The position numbers and the translations under genes are program-made. From contig JACQXE010000010.1 of assembly GCA_016208915.1 (NCBI GenBank), forward strand, positions 1-61,484: DNA of 61,484 nucleotides, read 5' to 3'. Under the pieces are notes generated by a model. That model was not told the DNA's origin. It was given only the letters and a program-made list of their open reading frames with translations, and did no database searches. Below are positions 43,217 to 52,017 of this stretch, piece after piece. The stretch's first letter is position 1, and the number at the start of each line of letters is the position of its first letter. The stretch comes from Nitrospirota bacterium (GTDB taxonomy: Bacteria > Nitrospirota > Thermodesulfovibrionia > Thermodesulfovibrionales > UBA1546).

Positions 43217-43447
43217 ATGATTGAAGAAAAAGTAAAAGAGATTATAGCAAAACAGCTTGGTGTTAACCCTTCTGAGGTTACGCCTGAGGCATCTTTTGTC
43301 GAGGATCTCGGAGCAGATTCGCTTGACACTGTCGAGCTTGTAATGGCATTCGAGGAGGCGTTCAATATAGAGATACCCGATGAGGATGCTGAAAAGATAA
43401 TAAAGGTAAAGGACGCAGTAGCGTATATTGATAGCAAGAAGTCCTAA
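43217..43447 (+). CDS. acpP: Acyl carrier protein
   Basis: The 76-residue acidic four-helix protein has the phosphopantetheine site Ser35 in [17 protein letters not shown]. It carries acyl intermediates of fatty-acid (and lipid A) synthesis. GGAGG at 43205-43209 supports the start. The TAA shares its last base with the ATG of fabF (TAATG), so the two are coupled. Confidence 0.98.
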   Translation: MIEEKVKEIIAKQLGVNPSEVTPEASFVEDLGADSLDTVELVMAFEEAFNIEIPDEDAEKIIKVKDAVAYIDSKKS

Positions 43448-44688
43448 TGGGAAGAAGAGTTGTTGTAACAGGTGTTGGCCTTGTAACACCTCTCGGCATA
43501 GGGGTAGAGGAAACATGGAAAGGACTTATTGAAGGGAGATCAGGCATCAGGAGGATTACCCAATTTGACGCCTCCCAGTTTATAACCCATATAGCTGGAG
43601 AGATAGAAGGCTTTAATCCTGAAGAGTATATAGAACCCAAGGAAGTAAAAAAGATGGATCGTTTTATCCATCTTGCTATTGCTGCTTCTGATATGGCAAT
43701 AGAGGATTCAGGATTGAAGATAGCAGAGAATAATGCTGAAAGGGTCGGTGTCATTATAGGCGCCGGCATGGGAGGACTCCCTGCGATTGAGCGTCATCAT
43801 TCTATACTGCTCGAAAAAGGTCCGAGAAGGATAACGCCATTTTTTATTCCGATGCTGATAATAAATCTTGCATCAGGCCAGGTTTCAATAAAGCACGGAG
43901 CAAAGGGACCCAACTCTGCCGTGGCAACTGCATGCGCAACCGGAAGTCATTCCATAGGCGATGCCTTCAAGATAATCCAGAGGGGTGATGCTGACGCAAT
44001 GATTGCAGGCGGGACAGAATCAGTAATTACTCCGCTTGGCATTGGCGGGTTCAATGCAATGAAAGCCCTTTCTACAAGAAACAATGAACCTGAAAAGGCA
44101 AGCAGACCGTTTGACATAGACAGGGATGGATTCGTGATGGGAGAAGGCGCAGGGGTAATGGTTATCGAAAGCCTTGAGAGCGCACTTTCAAGAGGCGCAA
44201 AGATATATGCTGAGATAGTAGGATACGGCATGACTGCTGACGCCTATCACATTACATCTCCTGCCCCCGAAGGCGAGGGCGCTGCGCGTTGCATGGCTGT
44301 GGCATTGAAAGACTCTGGAATTCCCCCTTCAGAGGTAGATTATATAAACGCCCACGGAACTTCTACGAAGTACGGAGATGAACTCGAGAGCATTGCAATA
44401 AAGACAGTCTTCAAAGATCACGCTTATAAGCTTGCAGTGAGTTCAACAAAATCAATGACAGGGCATCTCCTTGGCGCTGCAGGAGGTGTAGAAGCAATTA
44501 TCAGCGTATTAGCAATAAAAGATAATATAGCGCCTCCTACCATAAATCTTGATAATCCAGACCCTCAGTGCGACCTTGATTATGTCCCTCACAAGGCAAG
44601 AAAGATGGAGATAAACTGCGCTATGTCCAATTCATTCGGTTTTGGAGGAACAAATGCCTGCCTTGTTTTTAAGAGATTTTCTGTTTAG
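43447..44688 (+). CDS. fabF: 3-oxoacyl-ACP synthase II
   Basis: The 413-residue condensing enzyme has the Cys-His-His triad: C163 in [13 protein letters not shown], His in [11 protein letters not shown] and His in [12 protein letters not shown]. It ends [13 protein letters not shown]. It extends acyl-ACP with malonyl-ACP. Together with fabG and acpP it forms the usual fab cluster. No rnc follows; a 257-bp gap without genes leads to the next promoter. Confidence 0.97.
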   Translation: MGRRVVVTGVGLVTPLGIGVEETWKGLIEGRSGIRRITQFDASQFITHIAGEIEGFNPEEYIEPKEVKKMDRFIHLAIAASDMAIEDSGLKIAENNAERVGVIIGAGMGGLPAIERHHSILLEKGPRRITPFFIPMLIINLASGQVSIKHGAKGPNSAVATACATGSHSIGDAFKIIQRGDADAMIAGGTESVITPLGIGGFNAMKALSTRNNEPEKASRPFDIDRDGFVMGEGAGVMVIESLESALSRGAKIYAEIVGYGMTADAYHITSPAPEGEGAARCMAVALKDSGIPPSEVDYINAHGTSTKYGDELESIAIKTVFKDHAYKLAVSSTKSMTGHLLGAAGGVEAIISVLAIKDNIAPPTINLDNPDPQCDLDYVPHKARKMEINCAMSNSFGFGGTNACLVFKRFSV

Positions 44689-44905
44689 CCGACCTTGTTT
44701 ATAAATTCTCATTCACACTGGCAGGATTATAGTATTTTCGCTCATCCATAGCCTTTCAGGTTATCTTTAGCAACTACTGTTTCTCTGGAGCATCTGAATC
44801 ATGGAGTATTGTGTGTTTCTGTATTAATGGAGTATTGGAGTGTTGCCTGAGACAATAGTACTGATTTAAAAAAATGCGGCTTTGTATAAAAATATAATTT
44901 TTTTG

Positions 44906-44934
44906 TTGACAAATACGTGTTGGTATGATATAAA
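44906..44934 (+). promoter_or_regulatory. Near-consensus sigma-70 promoter, leaderless gene
   Basis: TTGACA (44906-44911), exactly 17 bases, then TATAAA (44929-44934). The predicted start of transcription (about 44940-44942) is only four to six bases before ATG 44946, leaving no room for a ribosome-binding site. Confidence 0.8.
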
Positions 44935-44945
44935 TTTATACAGAT

Positions 44946-45515
44946 ATGGTAAAACAGCCCACAGCAGAGACATTGAAGATGTTGTTTTCATCAGCAATAA
45001 GAGCAGATGTTCTGGCTCTTCTCCTCAACAGCCCGGAAGAAAAATTCTATGTGAGAGAAATAGCAAATCTTATAAGAAAAAACCCTTCCGGTGTTAAGAG
45101 AGAGCTTGACAACCTTGAGAAGATGGGGCTCGTATTTAGCCATAAGGTTGCTAATCTCAGGTATTTGCAGGCAAATAAGATGTCTCCGTTATTTTCAGAG
45201 CTTAAGAATCTGATTGCAAAGTCCCTCGGGCTGCCCGGCGCTCTTAAGACAGTGGTAAGAACGTCAGGTGCAAAGGCAGCATTTATGTATGGTCCATATG
45301 CAGAGGGCGAAGATGTAAGTACAGTTGATATTTTTGTTATCGGCGCATCTTCTGTAATAGCAGCAGGATTAAAAGAAATAGAGGAAAAATTCGGCAAAAA
45401 GATTAACTGCATTGTTATTGAGGAATCAGAGTTCAAGCTCAAGAAAGAAAAGGCAGATGCTGAGATGGAAAAACTGCTTGCAGGGAAAAAGATTATGCTG
45501 ACAGGAAGGGTTTAG
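44946..45515 (+). CDS. Winged-helix regulator with degenerate nucleotidyltransferase domain
   Basis: Residues 1-80 form an ArsR-like winged helix (IRADVLALLLNSPEEKFYVR, EIANLIRKNPSGVKRELDNLEKMGLV). Residues 100-180 resemble a minimal nucleotidyltransferase: FMYGPYAEGEDVSTVDIFVIG has the G-x11-D spacing, but the motif Ser is Pro and the second Asp is Phe. Catalysis is therefore unlikely and the domain may bind a ligand or partner. Such HTH-NTase proteins are common near MNT/HEPN genes and uncharacterised. The mRNA is predicted to be leaderless. The lysine-rich mini-ORF follows. Confidence 0.8.
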   Translation: MVKQPTAETLKMLFSSAIRADVLALLLNSPEEKFYVREIANLIRKNPSGVKRELDNLEKMGLVFSHKVANLRYLQANKMSPLFSELKNLIAKSLGLPGALKTVVRTSGAKAAFMYGPYAEGEDVSTVDIFVIGASSVIAAGLKEIEEKFGKKINCIVIEESEFKLKKEKADAEMEKLLAGKKIMLTGRV

Positions 45516-45530
45516 AAAAAAGCTTTCCCC

Positions 45531-45551
45531 TTCGGGGCTTCGACCCGAAGA
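45531..45551 (+). promoter_or_regulatory. GC-rich hairpin before the mini-ORF
   Basis: CTTCGGG and CCCGAAG form a 7-bp stem around GCTTCGA, just upstream of the ribosome-binding site at about 45562-45569. It is not followed by a T-run. It could protect or regulate the short message. Confidence 0.5.
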
Positions 45552-45576
45552 GGAAATAGAGAGGGGGTGAACAGTA

Positions 45577-45621
45577 ATGGCAGCTAAGAAGAAAGCAGCA
45601 GCAAAGAAGAAAAAGAAATAA
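45577..45621 (+). CDS. 14-residue lysine/alanine-rich mini-protein
   Basis: ATG 45577 is preceded by GAGGGGGTGA with seven-base spacing, a near-perfect match to the anti-Shine-Dalgarno complement. The frame encodes MAAKKKAAAKKKKK and stops at TAA. A perfect terminator follows 20 bases later. The peptide has nine Lys and no acidic residue, like the tails of histone H1-like proteins, so it might bind nucleic acid. Translation is suggested by the start signals only. It could also be a leader or decoy. Confidence 0.5.
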   Translation: MAAKKKAAAKKKKK

Positions 45622-45640
45622 GTTACCGTTATGTTTTTTG

Positions 45641-45677
45641 GGCTGGAGAGCAAATAACTCTCCAGCCTCTTTTTTTG
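45641..45677 (+). terminator. Rho-independent terminator
   Basis: GGCTGGAGAG (45641-45650) and CTCTCCAGCC (45658-45667) form a perfect 10-bp stem with loop CAAATAA, followed by TCTTTTTTT. It ends the regulator/mini-ORF unit. Confidence 0.95.
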
Positions 45678-45770
45678 TTTTTTTGTTCCTAAAGAATAAG
45701 CCACTATTTACAGCTAATGTAGTTTAAGGATAAGGGTTTCCGTCAAAAAAATCAAGAGAAAAATTATAAC

Positions 45771-46670
45771 TTATTGAAAAATAAGTGTTTTTTGTGGGTA
45801 TACAAATCTTGGGGCCTGCTCAAAATCCGATATAATCTCCCAACAGTCAGTTGAAGCCAGCAGCTTTTTCGTAAACTTAATGTTTGATGAATGACCTGCC
45901 TTGTTCGCTACTATATGACCAAACACAGGGCATCCTATTAAAGAAATATCTCCTATAAAATCAAGTATCTTATGTCTGACAAACTCATCCTTAAAACGCA
46001 ACCCTGACTTGTTCATCACGCCGTCTTCTCCGAGTATGACTGCATTATCTAAAGAGCCTCCCTTTGCAAGTCCGTTTGCACGTAGATATTCGACATCCTT
46101 TAAAAATCCAAATGTCCTTGCAGGAGCAACTTCTTTTATAAAATTTTCTTCGTTAAGATCGATGCTGAGCTGTTGTTCGCCCAAAAGGTGGTGGTTGAAT
46201 TGAATTCTATAAGTAAGCTTTCTGCCCTCATATGGCAGCGCAGCAATCTCAGCGTGGCCATCTTCAAAGATAACAGGCTTTATAATCCGCATATAGGGCT
46301 GTTTTTTCCCCTGTTTTGCAATCCCGCCCTTAAGAATTATGTCTATCAATTCTGTCGAGCTTCCGTCAAGTATAGGTATCTCTGAGCCATTAATCTCGAT
46401 GATCAGATTATCTATTCCAAGTCCTGACAGGGCTGCAAGTATGTGTTCAACTGTCTTTATCCTTGTTCCGTTAGAGCCGAGGCTTGTTGCGAATGCAGTA
46501 TCTGTTACTGAAGCAATATTTGCCCTTATAATCACATTCTTGTCATTTCTGTAAAAGACAATGCCTGTGTCTCTCGGCGCAGGCTTTAGCTTTACAATAA
46601 CACGGTTGCCGGTGTGAAGCCCTATGCCTTCAAAACTCACTGCTTGTTTTATTGTTCGCTGTAAACGCAT
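45771..46670 (-). CDS. lpxC: UDP-3-O-acyl-N-acetylglucosamine deacetylase
   Basis: LpxC carries out the committed step of lipid A synthesis. The 299-residue product has the zinc ligands in TVEHILAALSGLGIDN (His) and DEFVRHKILDFIGD (His and Asp). GIGLHTGNRV lies at the start, and the catalytic base His is in FGHIVANKAGHSSN. It confirms a Gram-negative outer membrane. It stands alone, convergent with the mini-ORF unit and ahead of tldD on the same strand. Confidence 0.97.
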   Translation of the reverse strand: MRLQRTIKQAVSFEGIGLHTGNRVIVKLKPAPRDTGIVFYRNDKNVIIRANIASVTDTAFATSLGSNGTRIKTVEHILAALSGLGIDNLIIEINGSEIPILDGSSTELIDIILKGGIAKQGKKQPYMRIIKPVIFEDGHAEIAALPYEGRKLTYRIQFNHHLLGEQQLSIDLNEENFIKEVAPARTFGFLKDVEYLRANGLAKGGSLDNAVILGEDGVMNKSGLRFKDEFVRHKILDFIGDISLIGCPVFGHIVANKAGHSSNIKFTKKLLASTDCWEIISDFEQAPRFVYPQKTLIFQ

Positions 46671-46781
46671 AACCGATTATTATATGCAAATAAGATGCCA
46701 GTTGTAATTTCTTTAGATTCAAGGAGTTTTTTGCAGGAAGGTGTTGATTATATTCTTCAGATGTGGAGTTATCAACACATC

Positions 46782-48164
46782 TTATGCCTCTCCGCCAACC
46801 ACAATCTCAGGTATCCTTATCGTAGGCATTGCATCTGACACAGGCGCTCCCTGATTGTCTTTTCCGCATGTCCCTATTGAAAATCCGAGGTCAGAGCCTA
46901 CCATGTCAATGGACTTTAGTATTTCAGGGCCGTTTCCTGTGAGAGTGGCGCCCCTGACAGGCTCGCCAACGCTACCATTTTCAATTACATATGCCTCCTG
47001 AACCTCAAATACAAAATCGCCTGTTACAGTGTTTACCTGACCTCCGCCCATTTTCTTTACGAGCAGGCCTTTATTGGTCGCCTTAAGTATGTCCTCTGGC
47101 ACAGAGCTGCCCGGAGCGATAAAGGTATTGGTCATTCTCGGAATAGGCCTGTGCTGATAAGACTCTCTTCTGCCGTTACCTGTTGATCTTGTCTTGTCCT
47201 GCATTGCTGTGAATTTGTCGTACATATAACCTTTTAGAACGCCATTCTCTACGAGGACTGTTTTTTGTGACGGCGTGCCTTCGTCATCAAACCTGAATGA
47301 GCCTCTTTTATTTGGTAATGTCGCATCATCAACCACTGTTATGAGAGTTGAACCAACAGTTTCCCCGACTTTTCTGGAGTATACTGACAGTCCCTGCTGT
47401 GTGAGGTCAGCCTCAAGTCCATGGCCTATTGCCTCGTGTATCATTGTGCCTCCTGCCGCAGAAGCTATTACCACAGGCATCCTTCCTCCGGTCGCTCTTT
47501 TTGCAGTAAGCATCATCGTTGCCCGCCTTGCTGCGTTTAGGGCAATATCTTCCGGTCTTAAGATATCAAAAATCTCAAAACCTATGAGACCGCCTGCAGG
47601 CTCATAGCCTGTCTGGATTATGCCGTTATCCGATGCTATTACATTGACCACGAAGATTGTATGTATTCGTTCGTCCTCTGCAATTATGCCTTCTGAGGTT
47701 GCTATCTGTACCTTCTGAACAGAGTCTCGATACATAACAATTACCTGTTGAATCCTTTTGTCAAAATCCCTTGCGGTTTTGTTTGCAACCCTCACAATGT
47801 TTATTTTTTTATCAATAGGCACATTAGCAGGTAATAATTTTATGTTAAAGTCTACCTCTGGTTTCTGTGTTCTGAGGTCGAGGGTTATTAATCCCAGGGT
47901 ATTTTGTCTGACACGCGAGAAGCTGTCAGCAAGCTCAAGCAGTGATTTTTCAGTCAATTCATTGCTGAAGGCATAATAAGTTTTTCCTTTTGCTATCAGC
48001 CTTATCCCGGCTCCTGAGTCAACGCCTGAAAGTATTTTTTCTATTTTATTGTCTTCAAGCTGAATAGAGGTCGGCCTTCTGTGTTCAACGAACACATCAG
48101 CATACTCCCCGCCTCTTGAAAGGGTTTTTTTAAGAATCCTGACGAGCAGGTCATTATCTAACAT
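46782..48164 (-). CDS. tldD: Metalloprotease subunit TldD
   Basis: The 460-residue product has the zinc motif HEAIGHGLEAD (about residues 227-237) and the TldD C-terminal domain with TGNGRRESYQHRPIPRMTN. TldD with TldE (PmbA) forms a heterodimer that trims unfolded peptides and modified-peptide precursors; pmbA is not in this window. ATG 48164 is chosen because GGAG lies eight bases upstream. The open frame extends 34 codons further without a good start. Confidence 0.95.
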   Translation of the reverse strand: MLDNDLLVRILKKTLSRGGEYADVFVEHRRPTSIQLEDNKIEKILSGVDSGAGIRLIAKGKTYYAFSNELTEKSLLELADSFSRVRQNTLGLITLDLRTQKPEVDFNIKLLPANVPIDKKINIVRVANKTARDFDKRIQQVIVMYRDSVQKVQIATSEGIIAEDERIHTIFVVNVIASDNGIIQTGYEPAGGLIGFEIFDILRPEDIALNAARRATMMLTAKRATGGRMPVVIASAAGGTMIHEAIGHGLEADLTQQGLSVYSRKVGETVGSTLITVVDDATLPNKRGSFRFDDEGTPSQKTVLVENGVLKGYMYDKFTAMQDKTRSTGNGRRESYQHRPIPRMTNTFIAPGSSVPEDILKATNKGLLVKKMGGGQVNTVTGDFVFEVQEAYVIENGSVGEPVRGATLTGNGPEILKSIDMVGSDLGFSIGTCGKDNQGAPVSDAMPTIRIPEIVVGGEA

Positions 48165-48393
48165 AAAAAAAGTCTCCAAAAAAGTTATTTTAACATCAAC
48201 ATAAGCTTTATGTGTAAACTTTATATGCAAAAAAAACAGTTGGTGCCAGCTTAAAGCATTGCTCAAAAATAATTCTTATTGCCTCTCTGATATGTTAAAA
48301 TTTTATCTGATAATTTTGAGAAGTTAATCTGGACCACAGGATGAGTCTTTCGCTCAAGGCTAATCCTGCAGCCAATCAATTAAGGAGATATTT

Positions 48394-49173
48394 ATGATAG
48401 GCATTATCGCTGGAAGCGGACTTTATGAAATGGAAGGGATTGTTATTAAAGAAACCAGAAAGGTCGAAACACCTTTTGGGGAACCTTCTGATTCCTACAG
48501 GATTGGTAAGATTGCAGGTACAGAGGTTGCATTTCTCCCAAGACACGGCTCTCCTCATCATATTGCGCCGCATAAGATAAATTACAGGGCAAATATCTGG
48601 GGTTTTAAGGAACTCGGCGCAGAAAGAATAATTTCAGTGAGTGCTGTGGGAGGCATAAGCCATGAGATGACACCCGGCGCCATCGTTGTTCTTGACCAGA
48701 TAATAGATATGACAGAGGGAAGGGAGTTCACATTCTATGACAGGGATGAGATTGTTCATATAGATTTTACAGAGCCTTACTGTCCTGAGTTGAGGGCAGC
48801 TATCATTAATGCAGGGAAAAGATCAGTCGCTAAACTTAAAGAGAGAGGGACTTATTTATGCGTTAATGGCCCGAGGCTTGAGACAGCAGCAGAGATAAAA
48901 GCGTTTTCATTGCTCGGCGCTGATGTTGTGGGAATGACAGGCATGCCTGAGGCGTCTCTGGCAAGGGAACTCGAGATATGTTTTGCAGGCATCGCGGTTG
49001 TGACGAACTGTGCTGCAGGCATATCAGAGAAAAAGCTGACCACAACAGAGGTCATGGAAACAATGGCAAAGTCTGTAGAAGAAATAAGACTTATCTTAAA
49101 GGATACATTCCATGCTGTCTTGTCACAGCGGACTTGCGGCTGTAAAGACGCCCTCAGAGATGCAAGGATGTGA
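48394..49173 (+). CDS. mtnP: 5'-methylthioadenosine/methylthioinosine phosphorylase family, MTIP-like
   Basis: The purine phosphorylase fold shows IIAGSGLYEMEG (phosphate loop), LPRHGSPHHIAPHKINYRAN, VSAVGGI, GPRLET and VGMTGMPEASLAREL. The purine-site loop reads VTNCAAGIS. Adenine-specific MTA phosphorylases have Asp residues (TDYDCW) there, whereas Asn marks enzymes for 6-oxopurines such as P. aeruginosa methylthioinosine phosphorylase. Preference for methylthioinosine is therefore suggested by comparison. AAGGAG at 48382-48387 supports the ATG. The C-terminus has an extra Cys pair (RTCGCKDAL). Confidence 0.85.
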   Translation: MIGIIAGSGLYEMEGIVIKETRKVETPFGEPSDSYRIGKIAGTEVAFLPRHGSPHHIAPHKINYRANIWGFKELGAERIISVSAVGGISHEMTPGAIVVLDQIIDMTEGREFTFYDRDEIVHIDFTEPYCPELRAAIINAGKRSVAKLKERGTYLCVNGPRLETAAEIKAFSLLGADVVGMTGMPEASLARELEICFAGIAVVTNCAAGISEKKLTTTEVMETMAKSVEEIRLILKDTFHAVLSQRTCGCKDALRDARM

Positions 49174-49185
49174 TAAGATATTCCA

Positions 49186-50550
49186 ATGGAAACAATACTG
49201 ATAGTTGAAGACAAAGATTCAATGGCAGATATGCTGGCTGAGACTCTCAAGTCTGAGGGTTTCAGAACCGTTGTTGCAAAAGACGGGCTTGAAGGCATAA
49301 AAAAATTGAAGGAAGAAAGTATAGACCTTGTCCTTACTGACCTCAAACTGCCTAAAAAGGACGGGATAGAGGTCTTAAAGGCTGCAAAAGATGAAAATCC
49401 CCTCATGCCTGTGATAGTGATGACTGCGTACGGCTCTGTTGAGACTGCAGTTGCTGCAATGAAGGAAGGAGCATTTGATTTTATTACAAAGCCTTTCGAT
49501 ACCGACCATCTGTTAATGCTCGTTCAAAGGGCGCTTGAGACACAGAGATTAAGAACAGAAAATATGCTTCTAAAGGAAGAGTTCTCCTCGCATCTTGGGT
49601 CGTCGGGGATAATAGGCAAGAGCGAGAATATTGTCGGGGTTGCACAACAGATACAGAAGGTTGCTCCGAGCAAGACAACAGTCCTCATTTTGGGTGAGAG
49701 CGGGACAGGCAAAGAATTATTTGCGAGGGCAATACATAATCTCAGTCCGAGAAAAGAATATCCATTTGTTCCTATAAACTGCGCTGCCATACCGAGAGAC
49801 CTGCTCGAGTCAGAGCTTTTTGGCCATGAAAAAGGTTCATTTACAGGAGCTGATTTTAAAAAAGTCGGCAAATTCGAACTGGCAGATAAAGGAACCATAT
49901 TCCTTGATGAGATAGGAGAGATGGATACCGCACTTCAGGCTAAACTTCTGAGAGTCCTGCAGGAAGAAGAGATTGAGCGGGTTGGAGGGTCAAATACAAT
50001 AAAGATAGATGTGAGGATTATTGCAGCAAGCAATAAGGATCTTGAGAAGGCTATATTGGAGAAGACATTCAGAGATGACCTCTATTATAGATTGAGTGTT
50101 TTCCCTGTAAAGATACCGCCTCTGAGAGAGAGGAGTGAGGATATCCCTCTGCTGGTTGAATTTTTTCTGAAAAAATACTGCAAAGAACTTAAAGCCCAGT
50201 TAAAAGGCATTTCGAATGATGCCCTTAACATGCTAAGCCAGTATCTGTGGAAGGGCAATATAAGGGAGCTTGAAAACACAATCGAACGGGCAATAATATT
50301 ATGTGATGGGAAGACAATAATGTCTGAGCATATATCACTAAATCCCGTGTCTGTTGAGACGAGCATAAGGAATCTGTCGATGGACGGCGCACTTGAAGAT
50401 ACTGCAAAAGAGGCATTAAGAATAGCAGAGACACAAAGGATTATAAAGGCGCTGAAGGAAACAAAAGGCAATAAGAGCAGGGCGGCAGAGATTCTTCAGG
50501 TCAGCTACAAGACTCTTTTGACAAAGATCAAGGAATATCATATAGAATAA
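49186..50550 (+). CDS. NtrC-family sigma-54 response regulator
   Basis: The receiver domain has D9, phospho-acceptor D52 (LVLTDLKLP), Thr (VMTAYGS) and Lys (TKPFD). The AAA+ domain has Walker A GESGTGKE, the sigma-54 loop [16 protein letters not shown] (GSFTGA instead of the usual GAFTGA) and [10 protein letters not shown] Fis-type helix-turn-helix closes it ([20 protein letters not shown]). It activates sigma-54 promoters when phosphorylated. No histidine kinase lies beside it, so the partner is elsewhere. It starts 13 bases after the phosphorylase gene. Confidence 0.95.
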   Translation: METILIVEDKDSMADMLAETLKSEGFRTVVAKDGLEGIKKLKEESIDLVLTDLKLPKKDGIEVLKAAKDENPLMPVIVMTAYGSVETAVAAMKEGAFDFITKPFDTDHLLMLVQRALETQRLRTENMLLKEEFSSHLGSSGIIGKSENIVGVAQQIQKVAPSKTTVLILGESGTGKELFARAIHNLSPRKEYPFVPINCAAIPRDLLESELFGHEKGSFTGADFKKVGKFELADKGTIFLDEIGEMDTALQAKLLRVLQEEEIERVGGSNTIKIDVRIIAASNKDLEKAILEKTFRDDLYYRLSVFPVKIPPLRERSEDIPLLVEFFLKKYCKELKAQLKGISNDALNMLSQYLWKGNIRELENTIERAIILCDGKTIMSEHISLNPVSVETSIRNLSMDGALEDTAKEALRIAETQRIIKALKETKGNKSRAAEILQVSYKTLLTKIKEYHIE

Positions 50551-50582
50551 AATATTACTTCAAAACAAGTTGGAGGAAGAGA

Positions 50583-51338
50583 ATGTCAGGTCATTCGAAA
50601 TGGTCACAGATAAAACACAAAAAGGCGCACACTGATGCGAAAAGGGGAAAGATTTTTACAAAGATAGTGAAAGAGATAACAATTGCAGCAAGACTCGGAG
50701 GAGGCGACTCTGCAGGCAATCCGAGACTCCGTAATGCAATCGAGCAGGCAAAGGAAGTCAATATGCCCTACGACAATATCAAGAAGGCTATTATGAAAGG
50801 GACAGGAGAGCTTCCAGGGGTTTCATACGAGGAATTTGTATATGAAGGTTACGGACCTTCAGGTGTGGCAGTCATGATCGAGGTATTGACTGACAATAAG
50901 AACAGGACTGTCCCTGAGATACGGACTATAATGGGTAAGAATAACGGGAGTCTCGGCGAAACAGGATGTGTTGCCTGGATGTTCGATAAAAAAGGTTATA
51001 TACTGGTTAGCAAGGGAAAGTCATCAGAGGACTCTGTGATGTCAGTTGTGCTTGAGGCAGGCGCTGAGGACATGAGGAATGATCCGCAGGAGAATAATTA
51101 CGAGATAATCACTGCACCAGAGGATTTCAACAAGGTGAAGGCTGCACTTGAAGATTCAAAAATACCTTTTGAGTCTGCTGAGATAGCAATGCTGCCCAAA
51201 AACTATGTTGCTCTTAATGAGAAGGCAGCAGAGCAGATGATAAGGCTTATGGATGCTCTTGAAGAGCACGATGATGTCCAGAACGTTTATGCAAATTTTG
51301 ATATCCCTGACGAGATTGCTGAAAAGGCAGGCAAGTAA
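50583..51338 (+). CDS. yebC: YebC/PmpR-family translation or transcription regulator
   Basis: The 251-residue product starts [20 protein letters not shown] and has all three TACO1/YebC domains ([52 protein letters not shown]). The family helps ribosomes through difficult sequences such as poly-proline and was earlier described as a DNA-binding regulator. ruvC, the frequent neighbour, is absent. GGAGG at about 50572-50576 supports the ATG. Confidence 0.96.
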   Translation: MSGHSKWSQIKHKKAHTDAKRGKIFTKIVKEITIAARLGGGDSAGNPRLRNAIEQAKEVNMPYDNIKKAIMKGTGELPGVSYEEFVYEGYGPSGVAVMIEVLTDNKNRTVPEIRTIMGKNNGSLGETGCVAWMFDKKGYILVSKGKSSEDSVMSVVLEAGAEDMRNDPQENNYEIITAPEDFNKVKAALEDSKIPFESAEIAMLPKNYVALNEKAAEQMIRLMDALEEHDDVQNVYANFDIPDEIAEKAGK

Positions 51339-51399
51339 AATTATTAACTTATTTTTGGTTTGCAATATTTAGCCTCATAGATTTATCATAGAAAACGTG

Positions 51400-52017
51400 A
51401 TGGTTACTTCTATCCGCGCAACTCTTAAGAGAAAGTTTCTTGCTGGGCTGATTGTATCGATTCCTGCGGTAATCACTATTTTAGTTATCGTATGGTTTTT
51501 TGAATTCGTGGACGGCATACTAGGCACCGTTTACAACAAGATGCTTGGATATAATGTCCCGGGCCTCGGGTTCATTTCTGCGATATTTTTGATATTTCTT
51601 ATCGGAATAATATCAACAAATGTCTTCGGTAAAAAGTTAATAGAGTTTTTTGAAAAGGCTGTTGTCAGAATACCTGTATTCAAGGGCATTTATACAGCAG
51701 TAAAACAACTCGTTGACGGATTTTCGCCTGAAAACAAAGGGTCATTCAAAAGATTTGTGATAGTAGAATATCCAAGAGCAGGCTCTTATTCCTTTGGATT
51801 TTTGACCAAGGAATGGACTGTTAAAACCGACAGAGACGGAAGAGAATCATATCTCAGGGCAGTGTATATACCAACCAATCATCTTTATTTCGGAGATATA
51901 GTACTTTTTAGAGATAGTGAAGTATTCTACACTGATATCCCTATCGAAGAGGGCATAAAAACGATTCTTTCAGGCGGCATTGCAGCGCCGTCCCGGATAT
52001 CGGAGTCAAAAGAATGA
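51400..52017 (+). CDS. DUF502 inner-membrane protein
   Basis: The product has two N-terminal membrane helices (about residues 13-38 and 55-75) with the DUF502 marks FLAGLIVSIPAVITI, RIPVFKGIYTAVKQL and PTNHLYFGDIV. The rest is a soluble domain. Function is unknown, and plant relatives are LIKE-COV proteins. ATG 51400 and the adjacent GTG 51397 are both possible. The stop overlaps the glmU ATG by four bases. Confidence 0.88.
   Translation: MVTSIRATLKRKFLAGLIVSIPAVITILVIVWFFEFVDGILGTVYNKMLGYNVPGLGFISAIFLIFLIGIISTNVFGKKLIEFFEKAVVRIPVFKGIYTAVKQLVDGFSPENKGSFKRFVIVEYPRAGSYSFGFLTKEWTVKTDRDGRESYLRAVYIPTNHLYFGDIVLFRDSEVFYTDIPIEEGIKTILSGGIAAPSRISESKE

Noticed and set aside
44946-45515. HTH-NTase gene as an active MntA-type antitoxin
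   Set aside because: The GSx10DxD motif is degenerate (Pro for Ser, Phe for the second Asp), and no HEPN gene is adjacent.
48165-48266. 34-codon N-terminal extension of tldD
   Set aside because: It lacks a ribosome-binding site and family similarity. MLDNDLL at 48164 has GGAG at the right distance.
48335-48370. Riboswitch upstream of the methylthio-purine phosphorylase
   Set aside because: A small hairpin (AGGAT…ATCCT) can be drawn, but no SAM, purine or other known riboswitch core is recognisable.
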